A stretch of DNA of 64,000 nucleotides from Microbacterium sp. Clip185 (GCF_028743715.1 NZ_CP117996.1:2046001-2110000); one strand, 5' to 3'. Positions 34,404 to 43,595 are shown, counted from the first letter of the stretch. Numbers and translations: made by a program. Notes: generated by a model not told the origin, from the sequence alone.

Positions 34404-35641
34404 ACAGCCAGCGTAGGACGCTCGTCCGGCGCGATGCGCTCGGGCCGGAAGCCGTAGCCGACCAGGCGCGGCAGCAGACGGCGCGCGATCGGAATCGCGA
34501 TGCGCAGCACGATTCGTTCCCGGCGCGTCGGCGGATTGTGCAGGATGCGGGGCCGCGGGCGTCCGATCGCACGGTGCACGACCTGCTGGAGCCGCTGCAT
34601 CGCGCGGGTGGGCAGGGCCCTCCGGCGCTGGAGCGCGGCGCACGCCCGATCGATCGCGACCGGGCCGCCGCCGAGTGCAGGGGCGAGCAGTCGCGCGGCG
34701 GCGACCGCATCCTGGATCGCGTAGTTGATGCCGACGCCGAACGCCGGCGACATGGCGTGCGCCGCATCGCCGATGAACAGCAAGCCGGGCTGCCACCAGC
34801 GCCGCAGGTGGTTGATCTCGACCGAGAGCAGCTTCACGTCGTCGAACGAGGCGACGGCGCCCAGCTCGGACGCGATCGGCGGCGCGGCGCGCGCCACCCG
34901 CATCCGGAAGGCGTCGATACCCCGCCCGCGGATCTCGCCGAAGGAGCCCTTGCCGACTACGAGGCCGCACTGGAAGTACCCCGGCCGAGGGATCGTGATG
35001 AGCATGCCGTCGCCGGAGAGCCACGCGAGTGTGTCGGGTACGGGCGCCGCGGGCTCGGGGAGACGGAACCACAGGACGTCGATGCCGACACCGGTCACCA
35101 CGGGCGCCACACCGACGGCTTCGCGCAGAGTCGAGCCGCGCCCGTCGGCGGCGACCACAAGTGCCGCATCGACGCGGAGGGGGCCGGCATCCGTCGCGGC
35201 GTGCACGCCGCTCACGCGCGAGCCGGCCCGCACGACACCCGTCACGTCCGCGCCCATCAAGAGCGTGAAGCTCGACTCATGCCGGGCGGCATCGGCGAGG
35301 AGGTCGAGCAGATCCCACTGCGGCATGAGCGTCAGGATGCGGTTCGTACCCCGGAGGGTGCGGAAATCGATCGCGTGCAGTCGTACGCCGTTCACCACGG
35401 CGTCGAGGGTGTCGAGCGGACGGTGCTCAATGGCGTCGAAGCTCTGACGCAGTCCGAGCGCGTCGATGATGTCGAGCGTCGACGGATGCACGGTGTCGCC
35501 GCGGAAGTCGCGGAAGAAGTCCGCGTGCTTCTCGAGCACGACGACCTCGACGCCGGCACGAGCGAGGAGCAGCCCGAGCATGATGCCGCCCGGGCCTCCT
35601 CCGGCGATGCAGACCTGGGTGCGGAGGGTGCGCATGCGCAC
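34400..35641 (-). CDS. FAD-dependent monooxygenase-like oxidoreductase
   Basis: A 413-residue flavoprotein of the p-hydroxybenzoate-hydroxylase type. FAD motif IAGGGPGGIMLGLLLARAG (about residues 12-30), the DG motif VVAADGRGSTLRE (about 165) and the second FAD motif GDAAHAMSPAFGVGIN (about 295) are all present. It probably hydroxylates an aromatic or polyketide-like substrate with NAD(P)H. Start ATG 35641. An ATG two codons later is possible. First gene of the GNAT-cupin operon. Confidence 0.92.
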   Translation of the reverse strand: MRMRTLRTQVCIAGGGPGGIMLGLLLARAGVEVVVLEKHADFFRDFRGDTVHPSTLDIIDALGLRQSFDAIEHRPLDTLDAVVNGVRLHAIDFRTLRGTNRILTLMPQWDLLDLLADAARHESSFTLLMGADVTGVVRAGSRVSGVHAATDAGPLRVDAALVVAADGRGSTLREAVGVAPVVTGVGIDVLWFRLPEPAAPVPDTLAWLSGDGMLITIPRPGYFQCGLVVGKGSFGEIRGRGIDAFRMRVARAAPPIASELGAVASFDDVKLLSVEINHLRRWWQPGLLFIGDAAHAMSPAFGVGINYAIQDAVAAARLLAPALGGGPVAIDRACAALQRRRALPTRAMQRLQQVVHRAIGRPRPRILHNPPTRRERIVLRIAIPIARRLLPRLVGYGFRPERIAPDERPTLAV

Positions 35642-35673
35642 AGTGTCGCGGATGCGGGGGCGTGAGGCCAGGG

Positions 35674-36063
35674 TCAGGTGAGGCGCTCGAACACCATCGT
35701 CGCCTGGATGCGGTCTCCGCCGCCGATCCCCTTACTGCCCGAGGACGCGGTGGTGATCGTATGCAGGCGATAGCCCAGCGCAGCCTGCTTGTTGATCGCC
35801 TTCTCGAGTTCTGTGAGGTTTCCTGAGCCCGTGCCCCACAGCTTTTCCTTGAGGATGACTTGCAGGACCACGTAGTCCATGCCGGTAGGCGCAGGGCGAG
35901 GCTGGCCCCCAGAGACGGCATCTGCCTGGATGCGGTCGATCATGCCGGCGACTCCCGGCGCGGGCGGCTGTGGGGGCTGCACCGTGTCGGTCCACGCCGA
36001 CCCGTCCCACCAGCGCTTCGTGCCTGTGCCGTCGTCGTACCAGCCGGCCTGCGTATCCGTCAT
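35674..36063 (-). CDS. DUF2510-DUF4177 protein
   Basis: A 129-residue soluble protein. Residues 6-30 are a DUF2510 Trp-rich motif (GWYDDGTGTKRWWDGSAWT). Residues about 62-127 are a DUF4177-like domain, with YVVLQVILKEK then LEKAINKQAALGYRLHTI. A Pro-rich linker joins them. Function unknown. The ATG is preceded by GGGGAGAGAG. Confidence 0.85.
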   Translation of the reverse strand: MTDTQAGWYDDGTGTKRWWDGSAWTDTVQPPQPPAPGVAGMIDRIQADAVSGGQPRPAPTGMDYVVLQVILKEKLWGTGSGNLTELEKAINKQAALGYRLHTITTASSGSKGIGGGDRIQATMVFERLT

Positions 36064-36168
36064 ACTCTCTCCCCGTCGACATCGACCTTCACGCCGATCA
36101 TGGCGCGACGCTGAGCGCAGGAAGCGGCGCGGCGCGCCGTTGAAATGAACAGGGTTTCGCGGCCAAAG

Positions 36169-36585
36169 TCAGCCGCCCGCGAGCAGGTGCGCGGTGGGTC
36201 GGTAGTCGATCTTCCAGTCGACGTAGACGCCGGCCACGCCGTCGGCGGTGCAGCGCAGACCGACGGATACCCACCGCACCTCACCGTCAGAATCGAGAGC
36301 GAAGCCGACGGCGACGCGGAACTCGTCGTTACCGCACGAGCACTCGGCCTGCTGCACCTCGTCGACGTCGTCGAAGTGATCATCCGAGTCGGCGAGCGCC
36401 GCCTCCCCCTCGCAGACAGTGCAGATCGTGGCGGCGACGCCGACCTCGTCCTCCAGCACGACGGCGAACGTCTCATTGCCGCACGTGCACACCGAGAACG
36501 CAACACTGTCGACCGCGTACCCGCCCGCAGCGAACTCCTCGATGGAGCTCCGCAGCTCGTCGCGCTCCTGCTGCACCGTGCTCAT
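36169..36585 (-). CDS. Hypothetical zinc-knuckle protein
   Basis: A 138-residue acidic protein. Cys pairs CTCGNE (about residues 33-38), CTVC (about 55-58), CSCGNDEF (about 82-89) and a lone RCTADG suggest two zinc sites. No known domain. Start ATG 36585 is supported by a TAGTCT hexamer 6 nt upstream. Confidence 0.77.
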   Translation of the reverse strand: MSTVQQERDELRSSIEEFAAGGYAVDSVAFSVCTCGNETFAVVLEDEVGVAATICTVCEGEAALADSDDHFDDVDEVQQAECSCGNDEFRVAVGFALDSDGEVRWVSVGLRCTADGVAGVYVDWKIDYRPTAHLLAGG

Positions 36586-36591
36586 GCGGCG

Positions 36592-36597
36592 AGACTA
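36592..36597 (-). promoter_or_regulatory. -10 hexamer for the zinc-knuckle protein
   Basis: Minus-strand TAGTCT ends 6 nt before the ATG at 36585. Confidence 0.5.
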
Positions 36598-36658
36598 CCG
36601 GCGTGGGCGGGTCAGGAGTCGGCGCCCCACCTGGCCGGCGACACGAGATGATGAAGTC

Positions 36659-37213
36659 ATGCCCGCTCGCCGTCGCCCCGACGTCACATCCCTCGAGCTG
36701 GTCGGCGGACCGGAACCGGTGACCGTCGGCATCCACGGCTACGACCCGAGCTGGCCCGTTGCGTTCGCGGAGCATCGCGACCGCATCCGTCTGGCGCTCA
36801 CGGGGCGGCAGATCCAGATCGCGCACATCGGATCGACGTCCGTGCCGGGCCTCGCGGCGAAGCCGATCATCGACATCCTCGTCACCGTCGACGACATCAC
36901 CGCGGAAGAGGACTACCTCGACGCGCTGCTCGGGGCAGGTTACGCGCTGCGGGTAAGGGAACCCGGCCACCGCCTGGTGCGCACACCCCAGCGCGATGTT
37001 CACGTGCACGTCTACGAGCGGGACGCACGCGCCGTGGACGAGTACCTCCTGCTGCGCGATCGGCTGCGAGAGGACGCGGCCGATCGCGCGCTCTACGAGC
37101 GGACGAAACGCGAGCTCATGCAGCGCGACTGGGACGACATGAACGCCTACGCGGACGCGAAGACCGCCGTCATCGACGCGATCAAGGAGCGCGCCCGGGC
37201 GGCACGGCGCTAG
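36659..37213 (+). CDS. GrpB-family nucleotidyltransferase-fold protein
   Basis: A 184-residue protein of the GrpB/UPF0157 family. The signature HIGSTSVPGLAAKPIIDILVTV is at residues about 60-81, and HRLVRTP..RDVHVHVYE follows. The exact reaction is unknown. In some bacteria this domain is fused to dephospho-CoA kinase. Here it stands alone. Another in-frame Met occurs further upstream, but the preceding codons are not protein-like. Confidence 0.9.
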   Translation: MPARRRPDVTSLELVGGPEPVTVGIHGYDPSWPVAFAEHRDRIRLALTGRQIQIAHIGSTSVPGLAAKPIIDILVTVDDITAEEDYLDALLGAGYALRVREPGHRLVRTPQRDVHVHVYERDARAVDEYLLLRDRLREDAADRALYERTKRELMQRDWDDMNAYADAKTAVIDAIKERARAARR

Positions 37214-37228
37214 CCACCGGTACCGTCC

Positions 37229-37660
37229 TCAGAGAGTGGTCGATGCCGCCGGATCCGTGCGCTCTGCACTGTCGACGAACTGTCGGAGGTTGTCGATCTC
37301 TGGAAGGTCGACCCAGAGGCGGATGCCACCGTCCCTGGCGCCCGCGCCGTTGACGACGACGGCACCACCCAGACGGTCGATCAGCGGGCCCACCTCGTGG
37401 GCCGCAGCGGCGGGGAGATACCCCACGCCGCGGCCGTTCGAGGTGACGGAGATGCCTCCTTTGTCGCGGCGCGAGCGTTTCGCGCGACGCAGGACGTAGG
37501 CGCGGCGCTCATCGCCGTGCCGTTCGCGGTCGTTGACGATGTAGTGCGTCCGTTCCAGGGCCACCGGTCGCGATGGCAGATGCCGGAGGTCGGGCAGATC
37601 GGCATGACGGCCGACACGTCCCGTCGTGATGTGCAACAGCTCTTCCCACCATGTCGGCAT
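37229..37660 (-). CDS. Hypothetical protein with HIRAN-like C-terminal segment
   Basis: A 143-residue protein that begins MPTWWEELLH. The ATG at 37660 has a good site (GAGGAGG), preferred over an upstream in-frame ATG. The central VTSNGRGVGYLPAAAAHEVGPL stretch resembles the VGYLPR core of HIRAN domains (DNA-binding), but the match is weak. The basic YVLRRAKRSRRDK segment just before it could contact nucleic acid. Confidence 0.65.
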   Translation of the reverse strand: MPTWWEELLHITTGRVGRHADLPDLRHLPSRPVALERTHYIVNDRERHGDERRAYVLRRAKRSRRDKGGISVTSNGRGVGYLPAAAAHEVGPLIDRLGGAVVVNGAGARDGGIRLWVDLPEIDNLRQFVDSAERTDPAASTTL

Positions 37661-37838
37661 GTGCGCCCTCTCCTCGGTTCGATATGCCATCACCGAGGCG
37701 GAGCACTCCCCCACTGTGTCACGTCCCGCTGGGCGCCCCCTGACCGACCAGCGACGGTGGTCGGCGAGGTCGCGAGCCGACCGGAGCACGATTCTGCGCC
37801 GATGTGCCCGATCCGGCCCGCGAACGCCGTAAGGCGCG

Positions 37839-37844
37839 TACGGT
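37839..37844 (+). promoter_or_regulatory. -10 hexamer for the small membrane protein
   Basis: TACGGT ends 7 nt before the ATG at 37852, so that ATG is chosen over the GTG at 37843. Confidence 0.5.
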
Positions 37845-37851
37845 GAGGCAC

Positions 37852-38016
37852 ATGTGGACAGTTCTTCTCATCTTGCTCGTCGTATGGGTGGTGCTGTCGG
37901 TCGTGGGTTTCGCGTTCGAGGGTCTGCTCTGGCTGGCCGTCATCGGCATCGTGCTCTTCATCGGCACGCTCATCTTCGGCATCATCCGTCAACGCTCGCG
38001 CCGCAACCGCAGCTGA
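37852..38016 (+). CDS. Small two-helix membrane protein
   Basis: A 54-residue protein with two hydrophobic helices (residues about 2-20 and 24-43) and a basic tail. It matches small actinobacterial membrane proteins of unknown function. The leaderless start at 37852 gives the expected length. Confidence 0.75.
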   Translation: MWTVLLILLVVWVVLSVVGFAFEGLLWLAVIGIVLFIGTLIFGIIRQRSRRNRS

Positions 38017-38025
38017 TACTTCTCG

Positions 38026-39117
38026 TCAGGCTGACGGAGCGATCTGGCTGCGCTGCTCGACCAGCGGGCAGCTGAACACGTCCCGCTCGCCGAGACCGAC
38101 GCGGTTGATGTAGCGGACGATGATCGCGTAGGACGCGAACAAGCCGGTCTGCACGTACGGCACGCCGTGCGCGCGGCAGTATTCGGCGATGAGCGGTGCG
38201 GCCTTGCGCAGATGCGGTCGCGGCATCGACGGGAACAGATGGTGCTCGATCTGGTAGTTCAGTCCGCCCATGGCCGTGTCGAGCACGCGATTGCCGCGGA
38301 TGTTGCGGCTCATCATGGCCTGACGGCGCAGGAAGTCGATCGTCGCGTCGCGCGGGACGATCGGCATCCCCTTGTGGTTCGGGGCGAAGGAGACGCCCAT
38401 GTAGAAGCCGAAGAGCCCGAGCTGCACCCCGAGGAAGACGAACGCCACGCCCGGCGAGAGCACGAGGAACACGAGAAGGGGGAATCCGAGCAGGCGTACC
38501 GCGAGGAAGCCGATCTCGACCCATCGCCGGTCGAGTCGCCCTCGCGTCGCGACACGCGCGACGCCGGATGCGTGCAGCGACACCCCTTCGAGGAGCAGGA
38601 TCGGGAAGAAGAACATGCCCTGATGTGCGCGGAGCCAGGTGACGACGACACCTCGAGGGGCGCGCTTGTCCGGGGCGACAACGATCACCGGCAGCTCGAT
38701 GTCGGGGTCCGCCCCCAGCTTGTTCGGATTCGCATGGTGGCGAGTGTGCTTGTGCTGCCACCACCCGTAGCTCATGCCGACCAGAAGGTCACCGAGCACC
38801 AGACTCACCCAGTCGTTCCATTTGCCGGAGACGAAGATCTGGCGATGCGCCGAGTCATGGCCGAGAAACGCGATCTGCGTGAAGAGCATCGCCAGGAACG
38901 CCGCCGTGAACAGTTGCCACCAGGTGTCACCGATCCACACGAACAGCAGAAGGCTGGCGGCCAGCAGCAACGGCAGCCCGATCAGCTTGGTCCAGTAGTA
39001 CCCGTATCGTCGCCTGAGAAGTCCGCGTTCACGCACCACCTGAGCGAGTGCCGTGAACTCACTCGCGCCGCGAGGAGCGCGGGCGGCTCGGGGCATGGTC
39101 GCGCGGAACTCGTTCAT
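38026..39117 (-). CDS. Membrane fatty acid desaturase
   Basis: A 363-residue di-iron desaturase. The three histidine boxes are visible: HDSAHRQ (about residue 110), HKHTRHH (about 145) and QIEHHLF (about 295). Hydrophobic helices flank box 1 and lie at about 195-245. The QIEHH box is shared with front-end (delta-6 type) and acyl-CoA/acyl-lipid desaturases. It should insert a double bond into a membrane acyl chain. Ribosome site GCGAGGA precedes the ATG. Confidence 0.93.
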   Translation of the reverse strand: MNEFRATMPRAARAPRGASEFTALAQVVRERGLLRRRYGYYWTKLIGLPLLLAASLLLFVWIGDTWWQLFTAAFLAMLFTQIAFLGHDSAHRQIFVSGKWNDWVSLVLGDLLVGMSYGWWQHKHTRHHANPNKLGADPDIELPVIVVAPDKRAPRGVVVTWLRAHQGMFFFPILLLEGVSLHASGVARVATRGRLDRRWVEIGFLAVRLLGFPLLVFLVLSPGVAFVFLGVQLGLFGFYMGVSFAPNHKGMPIVPRDATIDFLRRQAMMSRNIRGNRVLDTAMGGLNYQIEHHLFPSMPRPHLRKAAPLIAEYCRAHGVPYVQTGLFASYAIIVRYINRVGLGERDVFSCPLVEQRSQIAPSA

Positions 39118-39138
39118 GGTCCTCGCCGCTTCCCCTCA

Positions 39139-39660
39139 TCACGAGCGCGGCATGCGCTCGTGACCGCCCTCTCCGTCCCACTCGGACAGCTGCGCCGCAT
39201 CCGCGTCCGGCTGCCCTGACGCGCGGAAATGCACGGACTCGGCGAGAGCGACCACGGCGGCTGCCCGCGTGTGCTCGTGATCGGCCGCGTCCTTCATGCG
39301 CACCTCCGCCGCATCGCGCACGGCACGCACACGCTCGCTGATCTCGGCCAGTCGGTCCATCAGGACGGCGGCGAGTCCGTCACGCAGTTCCTCGAGGTTC
39401 GTGTTGGCGATCTCGAGCCGTCGATCCGACACCGCGACCTCCACGGTCGGGTATCCGGCTCTGGTGAGGAAGTCGCGGGTCTCGCCGTCGAGGATCGCCG
39501 CCACCTCATCCTTCTGCGGGCGTCGGGTGAACACCGTCTCCACCGTGTAGCGCTCGGGGGCGTCATCGGTCATCAGGGCCGCAGGCAGCGAACCCACGAG
39601 CACCGATCCCAGGCCCAGCGTGGCGGCGTCTGCGCCGCCCGTTCGTGTCTGTGTCTCCAT
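39139..39660 (-). CDS. Hypothetical soluble protein
   Basis: A 173-residue protein, mostly helical and acidic. YTVETVFTRRPQKDEVAAILDGETRDFLTRAGYP (about residues 38-71) is a distinct N-terminal domain. After that, a helical stretch rich in Ala, Glu and Arg. I cannot assign a family. Start ATG 39660 is supported by TAACGT 6 nt upstream. Confidence 0.72.
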   Translation of the reverse strand: METQTRTGGADAATLGLGSVLVGSLPAALMTDDAPERYTVETVFTRRPQKDEVAAILDGETRDFLTRAGYPTVEVAVSDRRLEIANTNLEELRDGLAAVLMDRLAEISERVRAVRDAAEVRMKDAADHEHTRAAAVVALAESVHFRASGQPDADAAQLSEWDGEGGHERMPRS

Positions 39661-39666
39661 AGCCGG

Positions 39667-39672
39667 ACGTTA
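39667..39672 (-). promoter_or_regulatory. -10 hexamer for the 39139-39660 gene
   Basis: Minus-strand TAACGT ends 6 nt before the ATG at 39660. Confidence 0.5.
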
Positions 39673-39738
39673 CGCCCGCCACATGTACGCCTCACAGGTT
39701 GGGCGAAACGTGGGCGCGCCGCGCGGCCCGGGATCACA

Positions 39739-39744
39739 TATCTT
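39739..39744 (+). promoter_or_regulatory. -10 hexamer for the response regulator remnant
   Basis: TATCTT ends 6 nt before the GTG at 39751. Confidence 0.45.
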
Positions 39745-39750
39745 GTGGAT

Positions 39751-40353
39751 GTGACCGGCAGATGGGTGCGACGCGTGCTCGTCGTCGAGGACCAGGCCGC
39801 TATGCGGCTGCTCGTCTGCGAGACGCTGAACCAGCACGGGTTCGAGACCCGCGGAGCCGAGAGCGCGGCCGAGGCGACACGTCTGTTCACCGAGTTCGAT
39901 CCCGACGTGCTCCTCGCCGACATCGACCTCGGTTCCCGCCCGTCCGGCGCCGAACTGGCAGCCGGACTCGTGGCGCTCGCGCCCCACCTCGGAGTCGTCT
40001 TCCTGAGCAGCTATCCGCGCGCCGCGGCGGGGGCGACCGCGATGGGCGTGTCGGGAGCGGTGTTCGTCTCCAAGCTCGCCCTCGCCTCCACCGCCGAGCT
40101 CGTCGACGCCGTCGAGGCGGTCATGTCGACCCAGTCTCCCGTCGGTCCCGCGAGCCGCGACGGCGAGGACTCGCTGAGCATTCTTCGGCGAGTCCGCCGG
40201 CGGCGGGCTCGTGACCACGCTGCTGGCCACACCGTCCGCGCGCGGGCTGTTCCACCGCGCTATCGCCGAGTCCTCCCCCGCATCCAGCGTCCACGGCGCC
40301 GAGCGCGCCCGGGCGGTCGCCGCGCGTTTCACCGCAGCACTGCGCATCGATGA
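39751..40353 (+). pseudogene. Response regulator, receiver domain only, fused out of frame into an esterase
   Basis: Residues 9-125 are a receiver domain: VLVVEDQ, phospho-acceptor Asp57 in VLLADIDLG, and Lys108 (SKLA). The helix-turn-helix output domain normally found C-terminal is missing. From about base 40178 the DNA matches a different gene, a type B carboxylesterase, in another frame. The protein therefore ends in 60 residues of Arg-rich out-of-frame sequence. A deletion joining the two genes explains this best. A leaderless GTG start is used. Confidence 0.75.
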
Positions 40354-41166
40354 GACGCAGCCGGATGCGGCGGAAGCGCTGCGTGCCGCAACGTCGCAGC
40401 AGATCGTCGACGCGGGCATGGAGGTCTACGCGCAGGTGCCCGACGCCGACCCCGGCGTGCTCGCCTTCGCACCGGTCATCGACGGCGACCTCCTGCCGGA
40501 GGCACCCGCCGTCGTGCTGCGCGAGGGCAGGGGACTTGCCGTCCCGCTGCTCATCGGGACGGCAAGGACGAGGCATCCCTGTTCAAGTTCATGAAGTCGC
40601 CGCTGATCCCCATCACCGACGAACGCCTGCGCGACATGTTCGGCGACATGGCCGCGGACAATCCCGCTCTCGAGCTGCCGACGTTCGATGACGTGCGCAC
40701 CGCGTACGAGCACGCGCGGCAACGCGCGATCGGGCTCGGAATCGCGCGGGACATCGGATTCCGCATGCCGAGCGTGTGGATCGCGGAGGGGCATTCGCAG
40801 GTGGCGGATGTCTGGCTGTACCGCTTCGACCACGCGGCCCCGTTCCTCCGCCTGATCGGACTCGGCGCGACGCAGGCCACCGAGCTGCCGTACCTCTGGG
40901 GCAACCTGACGAGTGGGCCGAAGGACCCGACGTTCCGCCTCGGCGGCCGCCGGGTGGCCGAGAGCATCTCGGCTCACATGCAGCAGCGGTGGACCGCCTT
41001 CGCGCACGGAGAGTCACCGGATGCGGACGGCTCGGCTCCCTGGGAGTCCTACTCGGTCGATCGGGGGCGCAGCACGCTGGTGATCGACCATCAGGATCAC
41101 CTCGTGCCGGATCTGGACGCGTCACTGCGAGCCGCGTGGGGCGACGAAGTACTGAGCTTCCACTGA
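40178..41166 (+). pseudogene. Type B carboxylesterase, 5'-truncated and frameshifted
   Basis: The remnant begins at the nucleophile elbow FFGESAGGG (from 40181), so about the first 200 residues, including the start, are gone, and a TGA lies just before it (40175). The frame breaks near 40562: one base is missing after the LLIGT codons, and the true sequence (KDEASLFKFMKSP, then LPYLWGNLTSGP) resumes one frame back, from 40564. In ATQATELPYLWGNL the catalytic His of the family appears replaced by Gln. The gene cannot encode an active esterase. Confidence 0.85.
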
Positions 41167-41249
41167 TCGGGAGGCGTCGGGGGCGGCGTGTCGACGGTGA
41201 GGGCCGGAATCCGCCGGACTGCAACGGCTCGATCGCGTTGGCTGAAGGG

Positions 41250-42059
41250 GTGAACAACGACACCGCGACCGCCGCCTTCCGCGCCCTCTGCCTCGACTCG
41301 CCGCATCCGTTCGTCCTCGTCAACGCGTGGGATGCGGCGAGCGCACGGATCATGGAGGCTGCCGGCGCACCTGCGATCGCCACCACCAGCGCCGGGGTGG
41401 CGTGGTCACTCGGCCGACCCGACGGCGATGCCCTCACCCGCGCCGAAGCCGCAGGTGCCGTAAGACGCATCGTCGACGCCGTCTCCGTGCCGGTCTCGGC
41501 AGATATCGAGGGCGGGTATCCCGATTCGTCACACGGCGTCGCACGCACGGTCGACGCCGTGCTCGACGCGGGCGCGGCCGGGATCAACATCGAGGACGGC
41601 ACATTGTCACCGACCGAGTTCGCGGCCCGTATCGCCGACGCGCGGCGGACAGCCGATCGTGCGGGCGTGGCACTGTTCATCAATGCCCGGACGGACGTCT
41701 TCCTTCGAGGCGGGCGGAGCACGGCCGCTCTCACCGCGGAGGCGATAGAGCGCGGACGACGCTACGTCGAAGCCGGAGCCGACGGCGTCTTCGTTCCGGG
41801 CGCAGCGATAACCGAGATCGCTGCTCTCTCGTCCGGTATCCCGGCGCCACTCAACGTCATGGCAGGCCCGGGGTCGCCGACGACGGCGGCGCTCGGGAGA
41901 CTCGGTGCGGCGCGAGTCAGCCTCGGGTCGAGTGTCGCCCAGGCTGCCTACGCACTGGCGCGCCGCGCCGCGGCAGAGGCGCTGACGGCGGGCACGTTCG
42001 ACGCTCTCATCGACGGCGAGGACTATGGCCGACTCAACGCGTTGATGCGGCGCGGGTGA
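41250..42059 (+). CDS. Isocitrate lyase/PEP mutase-family enzyme
   Basis: A 269-residue TIM-barrel protein. Family signatures: LVNAWDAASARIMEAAGAPAIATTSAGVAWS (N-terminal), SADIEGGYPD (Mg site), GINIEDG and FINARTD. Members cleave or isomerise 2-oxo acids such as oxaloacetate or methylisocitrate. The precise substrate is unknown. The GTG at 41250 is one guess. A TTG at 41238 is possible, and neither has a clear ribosome site. Confidence 0.9.
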   Translation: MNNDTATAAFRALCLDSPHPFVLVNAWDAASARIMEAAGAPAIATTSAGVAWSLGRPDGDALTRAEAAGAVRRIVDAVSVPVSADIEGGYPDSSHGVARTVDAVLDAGAAGINIEDGTLSPTEFAARIADARRTADRAGVALFINARTDVFLRGGRSTAALTAEAIERGRRYVEAGADGVFVPGAAITEIAALSSGIPAPLNVMAGPGSPTTAALGRLGAARVSLGSSVAQAAYALARRAAAEALTAGTFDALIDGEDYGRLNALMRRG

Positions 42060-42186
42060 CGCGCGAATGCTCCCATTCTTTCCACGTGTCACCGGCCGTT
42101 GGTCACTTTGTCTGCTCCGCGGGTTACGATCGCGGCAACGGCGCGGTTTTGCAGGTCCGCGCCCATGCAGAACGCGAGGATCCCCC

Positions 42187-42519
42187 GTGCCCTTCAGAAG
42201 CAAAGCGACGCTCGAGACCTGGCTCGAAGAGTTCCACCGCTCACGCGAGGCGGGGGACCTGATCCGTGTCGCAGTGCAGGATGGGTCCGAGGGCGCTGAC
42301 ACCGGTCTCGTGATCGTGCCGCTGCACAACGCGGACATCTCGCTCTACATGGAGCCGATCGAGGTCGGAGACTCGCGGTGGCGCGTCACGATCGAACCTC
42401 AGGCCGAGATGACGGTCCTCACGAGCTTCGAGATGCAGCGCCTCGCCGCCGAGCTCTCGGTCGCGGCCGAGCTCTGCGCCTTCCTCGAGGCCAAGTCGGT
42501 GGGCCACGAAGAAGGCTGA
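42187..42519 (+). CDS. Hypothetical protein
   Basis: A 110-residue soluble protein with an alternating strand-helix pattern (LIRVAVQDGSEGADTGLVIVPL, WRVTIEPQAEMTVL) and a C-terminal helix. No family recognised. The GTG start has GAGGA upstream. Confidence 0.72.
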   Translation: MPFRSKATLETWLEEFHRSREAGDLIRVAVQDGSEGADTGLVIVPLHNADISLYMEPIEVGDSRWRVTIEPQAEMTVLTSFEMQRLAAELSVAAELCAFLEAKSVGHEEG

Positions 42520-42559
42520 GCCCCCTCACCGACTGCGCCGCCGTTCGAGTGACCGGCGC

Positions 42560-42976
42560 TCAGCTCTGCAGCGGCCCGACGTACACGTTGCGCGAGACGG
42601 CGACGAAGCCCTCCGGTGAGGCACCGCCGTCGGGGACGACCGTGAATAGGCGCTGGTCGGGCCCCGAGACACCGATCTCCCCGCGTTCTCCTCCGCACAC
42701 CCCGGCCCACGCTCCGTCGCTCGGATAGGTGAGTACGCAGATCTCCCCAGCCTTGCTTCCGCGCCCCAGCCACACGTCGGTTCCCTCGTGCTCGCCGACC
42801 CACCTCATCGAGTCCATATCGAAGTTGGCTCGCGCATCCTCTGTCACCGCGGCCGGCAGCGCCCTCGTGTGGGTGCTTTCCAGATCGGAGTATGCGGCCG
42901 TACTCGTACAGCCGGCGAGCGCCAGCGCCGCCGCCGCGACCGCCAGGGGAAGGACGAATCTTCGATGAGGCGTCAT
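42560..42976 (-). CDS. Secreted lipoprotein
   Basis: A 138-residue lipoprotein. Signal peptide with lipobox LALAGC (Cys about residue 22). The mature part has WVGEHEGTDVWLGRG and ICVLTYPSDGAWAGVCGGERG, with a Cys pair that could form a disulfide. Function unknown. A near-consensus CAGAGT hexamer lies 6 nt before the ATG. It lies just downstream, on the same strand, of another lipoprotein gene. Confidence 0.83.
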   Translation of the reverse strand: MTPHRRFVLPLAVAAAALALAGCTSTAAYSDLESTHTRALPAAVTEDARANFDMDSMRWVGEHEGTDVWLGRGSKAGEICVLTYPSDGAWAGVCGGERGEIGVSGPDQRLFTVVPDGGASPEGFVAVSRNVYVGPLQS

Positions 42977-43028
42977 GCCCCCACTCTGGCAGTGCCAGGG
43001 GGTGCGCTGCCTCATGCGTTCCACCTGG

Positions 43029-43595
43029 TCACCCGTCGAACTCGTGGATCGGCACGTACTGCGCGCCATCGTCCAGACGGTCCACGAGCACCTCGGGGCA
43101 CGGCTGCTCCGTGTCGTCCCGGGGCCGGTCCCAGCTCACGAGGCGGTCGTCGAGGAACCGGATGCGGACGGTGAAACACGTGTACACACCGGAAGGACCC
43201 GCGTACGGCACGCCGGAGGAACGGTTGACATCTTCACGAGGCAGCGCTGGATCGCGGAGCCCGGACGAAGCGAAGACGTCGAACGCCAGCAGGTTCTCCA
43301 CCGCATACGTGACGTCTCCGCGCTCCCACCGATAGTTGTGGGTGAGGACGGCCGGCGCGGACGCGTCGAGCGAGTCGGGCGCTGCTCCCCCGGCCCAGTA
43401 GGTGCCCTCCTCGAGCACGGCCACCGCATCCGCCCGACTCGCCCCGGCTTCACGAAGGTCGCCGATGCGACCCACGAAGCCGCCCTCCGTGGCATCCATC
43501 TGTCGCCAGAGGACGCCGTCGTAGGACTGCGTGCATCCGCTGAGCGCCATAGCGGCGACGCCGAGCACGGCGACCGCGACCACACGACGGATCAT
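43029..43595 (-). CDS. Secreted lipoprotein
   Basis: A 188-residue lipoprotein. Signal peptide and lipobox MALSGC (Cys about residue 21). The mature part has two Cys residues, in VYTCFTVRIRF and EQPCPEVL, likely disulfide-linked. No domain is recognised. TAGTCT lies 6 nt upstream of the ATG. It may share an operon with the lipoprotein at 42560-42976. Confidence 0.83.
   Translation of the reverse strand: MIRRVVAVAVLGVAAMALSGCTQSYDGVLWRQMDATEGGFVGRIGDLREAGASRADAVAVLEEGTYWAGGAAPDSLDASAPAVLTHNYRWERGDVTYAVENLLAFDVFASSGLRDPALPREDVNRSSGVPYAGPSGVYTCFTVRIRFLDDRLVSWDRPRDDTEQPCPEVLVDRLDDGAQYVPIHEFDG

Noticed and set aside
37229..37660. Firm HIRAN-domain call
   Set aside because: Only the VGYLP core matches. 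A profile search would be needed.
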